Below, in pieces: positions 3,943 to 6,266 of a stretch of 6,266 nt of DNA. Numbering within the stretch: position 1 is the stretch's first letter; every line of letters starts with the position of its first letter. The DNA is taken from NCBI GenBank assembly GCA_020444775.1, contig JAGRHX010000726.1, positions 1 to 6,266 on the forward strand. The letters are read 5' to 3'. The DNA is from Gammaproteobacteria bacterium. Its GTDB lineage: Bacteria; Pseudomonadota; Gammaproteobacteria; HK1. The notes below the pieces were generated by a model. The model ran no database searches. It was not told the origin of the DNA and worked only from the letters and a program-made list of their open reading frames with translations. The position numbers and the translations under genes are program-made.

Positions 3943-6266
3943 GACGCTGCGCAGGACCGAGGCCGCGGTGGCGGGTGGCGCGGCGTCTTCCTGCAGGCCG
4001 AGGGGCTGCGGCTTGCCAACGATGAAGCCCTGCACGAAGTCGATACCCATGTCGCGCAAGCAGTCGATGGTCTGTTGGTTGGGTACTTTCTCCGCGACCG
4101 TATGCACGCGCATCACATGCGCGATGTCCCGAATGCACGAGACCATGGTACGGTCGTAGGGATCTCGGACCACGTCTCGGACGAACTGGCCATCGATCTT
4201 CAGCAGGTCTATGGGCAGCTGCTTGAGATAGCCGAACGAGCTGAGCCCGGAGCCGAAGTCGTCCAGGGCGAAGCTCACACCCTCCCTGCGAAGGTCCGAG
4301 ATCAGTCCAGCCGCCAGGTCGATGTTGGCGATGGCTGCCGATTCGGTGATCTCGAAACACAGACGGCGTGGCGATACGGCGTATCTGCGCAGATGTGAGC
4401 GGATGGTGGTGGCGAGCTGGGCAACGCCCAGCGTTTGCCCCGACAGATTGATGCTGTACACGGTGTCGCTGTGATTCTCACTGGCCAGGTGCCGGATGCC
4501 CTGCTCGATCACCCACATGTCGATCTCCGGCATCGCCTGGAAGCGCTCACCGGCCGGCAGGAAGGCGAACGGCTGAATGAGCTCGCCATCGCGGCTGCGC
4601 ATCCGAATCAACAGCTCCTTGAGCAGCCTTGGGTGTGCGAAATCGTGCAACGGCACGATGGGCTGGGCGAACAGCGTGAAGCGATTCTCGTCCAGCGCGT
4701 TCCTGATCTCGACCTGCCAGTGCATGGCCTGGTGGTCGGAGCTGATGCTCGAATCGTCCTCGCGGAACACGTGCACACGATTGCGCCCCCCTCGCTTGGC
4801 CGCATAGCAGGCCAGATCGGCGCACTTTTGTAGCTCACCGGGTGAGCCCTTTGCGTTGTCGAGCATCACCAGACCGATGCTGACGCCCACGGCGAAAGCG
4901 CGCTCTTCCCAGGAGAAGCGATAGCGTTCGATCTGCTCACAGACTCGTGTGCACAGCTCGACGGCCTTGGCCTCGTCACAATCGGCGATCAACAGGCCGA
5001 ACTCGTCCCCTCCCAGACGCGCGACGATGTCGGTGGCGCGTACCGCACGGCGCAGCATCGGCGCGATACGTCGCAACAGCTCGTCACCGGCGACGTGTCC
5101 GCAGGTGTCGTTGACGATCTTGAACTGGTCCAGATCCAGATAGCACAGCGCATGCTGACCGGGGGTCTTCTCCAGCGTGGCCAGGCGGATCTCGATGGCC
5201 TGTTCGAAGGCGCGTCTGTTGGGCAGGCCGGTGAGGGGATCGTGATGCGCCTGATGTTGCAGCTGGGTTGCGAGCTGGCGTTCACGAGTGACGTCTCGAA
5301 GCGCGAACACCTGACCGAGATCGGTGTCGTGTGAGCTCTTGACGAGCGAGGACGACAGCGAGAACTGCGACACCTGACCCGCTTCGTGTCGGGCGAGGGT
5401 GAGCACCTGTTCGCCGGGGCCGGGGCGCTGCGCCGCGTACGGCCCGGGCAAGCTCACCGGCTCACCGCGTTCGTCCGTGAATGGCAGCACCTCGTCCAGC
5501 GCACGACTCCGTGCCGAGTCGCTGTCCAGGCCGATGAGGGCCTCGGCCGCGGGATTGAGATAGGTGATGCGGCCCTGGGGATCGATCCTCACCACCGGAT
5601 CCGCGATACATTCGAGGGTGACCGCGGCCAATCGCTGTTGCTCGATGATCTGCTCGCGTTGTCGACGGGCGCGGGCCGCGGTGCTCACCGCGAAGGTCAC
5701 GCTGGCCGCCAGGATCAGCGCTATAGCGATGCTGCTGATGAGGGACGGCGAGAGCAGGGTGGTCCAGTGCGCGGATTGGCTGACCTGGACGCGTACCAGG
5801 GTATCGTGCAGTGAGACCGTCTGCACATCGACCAGCCGCACGCGCCAGTCCTCGTCCAGGGACGGTGTGCCGTGACGGAGCGCTCCCTCGCCGCCAGCGG
5901 GCGGGCGTTGCAAGAGCTCCAGTCTCAGATCCGGATAGCCCTCCAGCGCACGTGCAAACAAGCGATCCAGCTCGATGCTGAGCACGAACAGGCCGCTGTT
6001 CTGTGACTGGCGGCTGTGTGGCTCGACGTCACCGGACACGCCGAAATAGGTTGGCTTGAAGGCAAGCAGGCTGTTGCCCGTGCCGGTCAACAACGAGCCG
6101 TGCTGCAGACGGGTGCGGCCGCTGAGAACGGCCTCCTGAATGGTGCCAACCCAGCTCGGCGTGGAGTAGGCATCCACGCCGAGCAGCCTGGAGTTCTCCG
6201 GGGTCATGGGCTCGACCAGACGTAGCGGCATGAAGTAGCCGCTGTTGGTGTTCGCGTCCCGATACT
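3931..6266 (-). CDS. CHASE-PAS-GGDEF-EAL c-di-GMP cyclase/phosphodiesterase, 5' end beyond window
   Basis: This is a membrane-bound sensor that could both make and degrade c-di-GMP. The frame stays open through the right edge, so the ATG at 6231 is internal and the true start lies outside. Numbered from that Met: 1-150 is the back part of a periplasmic CHASE sensor (PLRLVEPM, LLGVDAYS); its first membrane helix must lie upstream. A membrane helix spans 164-184. A PAS domain covers about 203-315. GGDEF is at about 325-488, with DPLTGLPNRR (331-340), metal site D366, the intact signature GGDEF at 407-411, and an RxxD inhibitory site at 398-401, five residues before it. EAL is at about 503-745. 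By spacing against the RocR phosphodiesterase, all catalytic residues are present: E539, N595, E627, D657, D658, K678, E714 and Q734. The EAL triplet itself reads ELL (539-541), keeping the Glu and the Arg at 543. Both halves therefore look competent. The output target is unknown. Residues 746-766 are an Ala-rich tail. Confidence 0.93.
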   Translation of the reverse strand, partial: YRDANTNSGYFMPLRLVEPMTPENSRLLGVDAYSTPSWVGTIQEAVLSGRTRLQHGSLLTGTGNSLLAFKPTYFGVSGDVEPHSRQSQNSGLFVLSIELDRLFARALEGYPDLRLELLQRPPAGGEGALRHGTPSLDEDWRVRLVDVQTVSLHDTLVRVQVSQSAHWTTLLSPSLISSIAIALILAASVTFAVSTAARARRQREQIIEQQRLAAVTLECIADPVVRIDPQGRITYLNPAAEALIGLDSDSARSRALDEVLPFTDERGEPVSLPGPYAAQRPGPGEQVLTLARHEAGQVSQFSLSSSLVKSSHDTDLGQVFALRDVTRERQLATQLQHQAHHDPLTGLPNRRAFEQAIEIRLATLEKTPGQHALCYLDLDQFKIVNDTCGHVAGDELLRRIAPMLRRAVRATDIVARLGGDEFGLLIADCDEAKAVELCTRVCEQIERYRFSWEERAFAVGVSIGLVMLDNAKGSPGELQKCADLACYAAKRGGRNRVHVFREDDSSISSDHQAMHWQVEIRNALDENRFTLFAQPIVPLHDFAHPRLLKELLIRMRSRDGELIQPFAFLPAGERFQAMPEIDMWVIEQGIRHLASENHSDTVYSINLSGQTLGVAQLATTIRSHLRRYAVSPRRLCFEITESAAIANIDLAAGLISDLRREGVSFALDDFGSGLSSFGYLKQLPIDLLKIDGQFVRDVVRDPYDRTMVSCIRDIAHVMRVHTVAEKVPNQQTIDCLRDMGIDFVQGFIVGKPQPLGLQEDAAPPATAASVLRSVSAQ

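Noticed and set aside
3935..3953. TGCGC/GCGCA stem as a bidirectional terminator between the convergent genes
   Set aside because: Only five pairs with a nine-base loop, inside the coding end of the minus-strand gene, with no T-tract on either side.
1..6266. A combined cAMP/c-di-GMP signalling locus
   Set aside because: The two genes lie about 3 kb apart on opposite strands with two unrelated metabolic/transport genes between them. Proximity alone does not support a joint system.

Overview
The window is GC-rich (high G/C at third codon positions) with bacterial Shine-Dalgarno-type starts. Its gene content is a class III cyclase fused to FHA, a class V aminotransferase, a TauE/SafE permease, and a CHASE-PAS-GGDEF-EAL protein. 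This fits a free-living proteobacterium, most likely a gammaproteobacterium. That placement is inferred from protein character and composition; no marker gene is present.

Layout, left to right. (1) Positions 1-64 hold two short tandem duplications. They run straight into a plus-strand gene (about 65-958) for a soluble nucleotidyl cyclase, probably an adenylate cyclase, with a C-terminal phosphothreonine-binding FHA domain. (2) A 227-nt spacer holds three copies of a 13-bp repeat, a 12-bp stem-loop and a sigma-54-like element. (3) A plus-strand PLP enzyme (about 1186-2478) closely resembles PucG/HpxJ (S)-ureidoglycine-glyoxylate transaminases. (4) About 750 nt (2479-3228) carry no convincing gene but have a run of predicted hairpins between about 2650 and 2865. 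(5) A plus-strand TauE/SafE-family membrane protein spans 3229-3942. (6) On the minus strand, a large membrane-bound c-di-GMP enzyme (3931-6266) enters from beyond the right edge. Its 3' end overlaps the permease gene tail-to-tail by 12 bp.

The genes do not form one obvious operon. The three plus-strand genes are separated by 227-nt and 750-nt spacers, and the fourth is convergent. The two signalling proteins would make or degrade different second messengers (probably cAMP, and c-di-GMP), but nothing in the sequence links them. The transaminase has no other purine or ureide catabolism gene beside it here. I see no mobile element, CRISPR array, tRNA or rRNA. The least explained DNA is the structured 2479-3228 gap and the repeat-rich leaders of genes 1 and 2. 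I see no clear case for a new multi-gene system.
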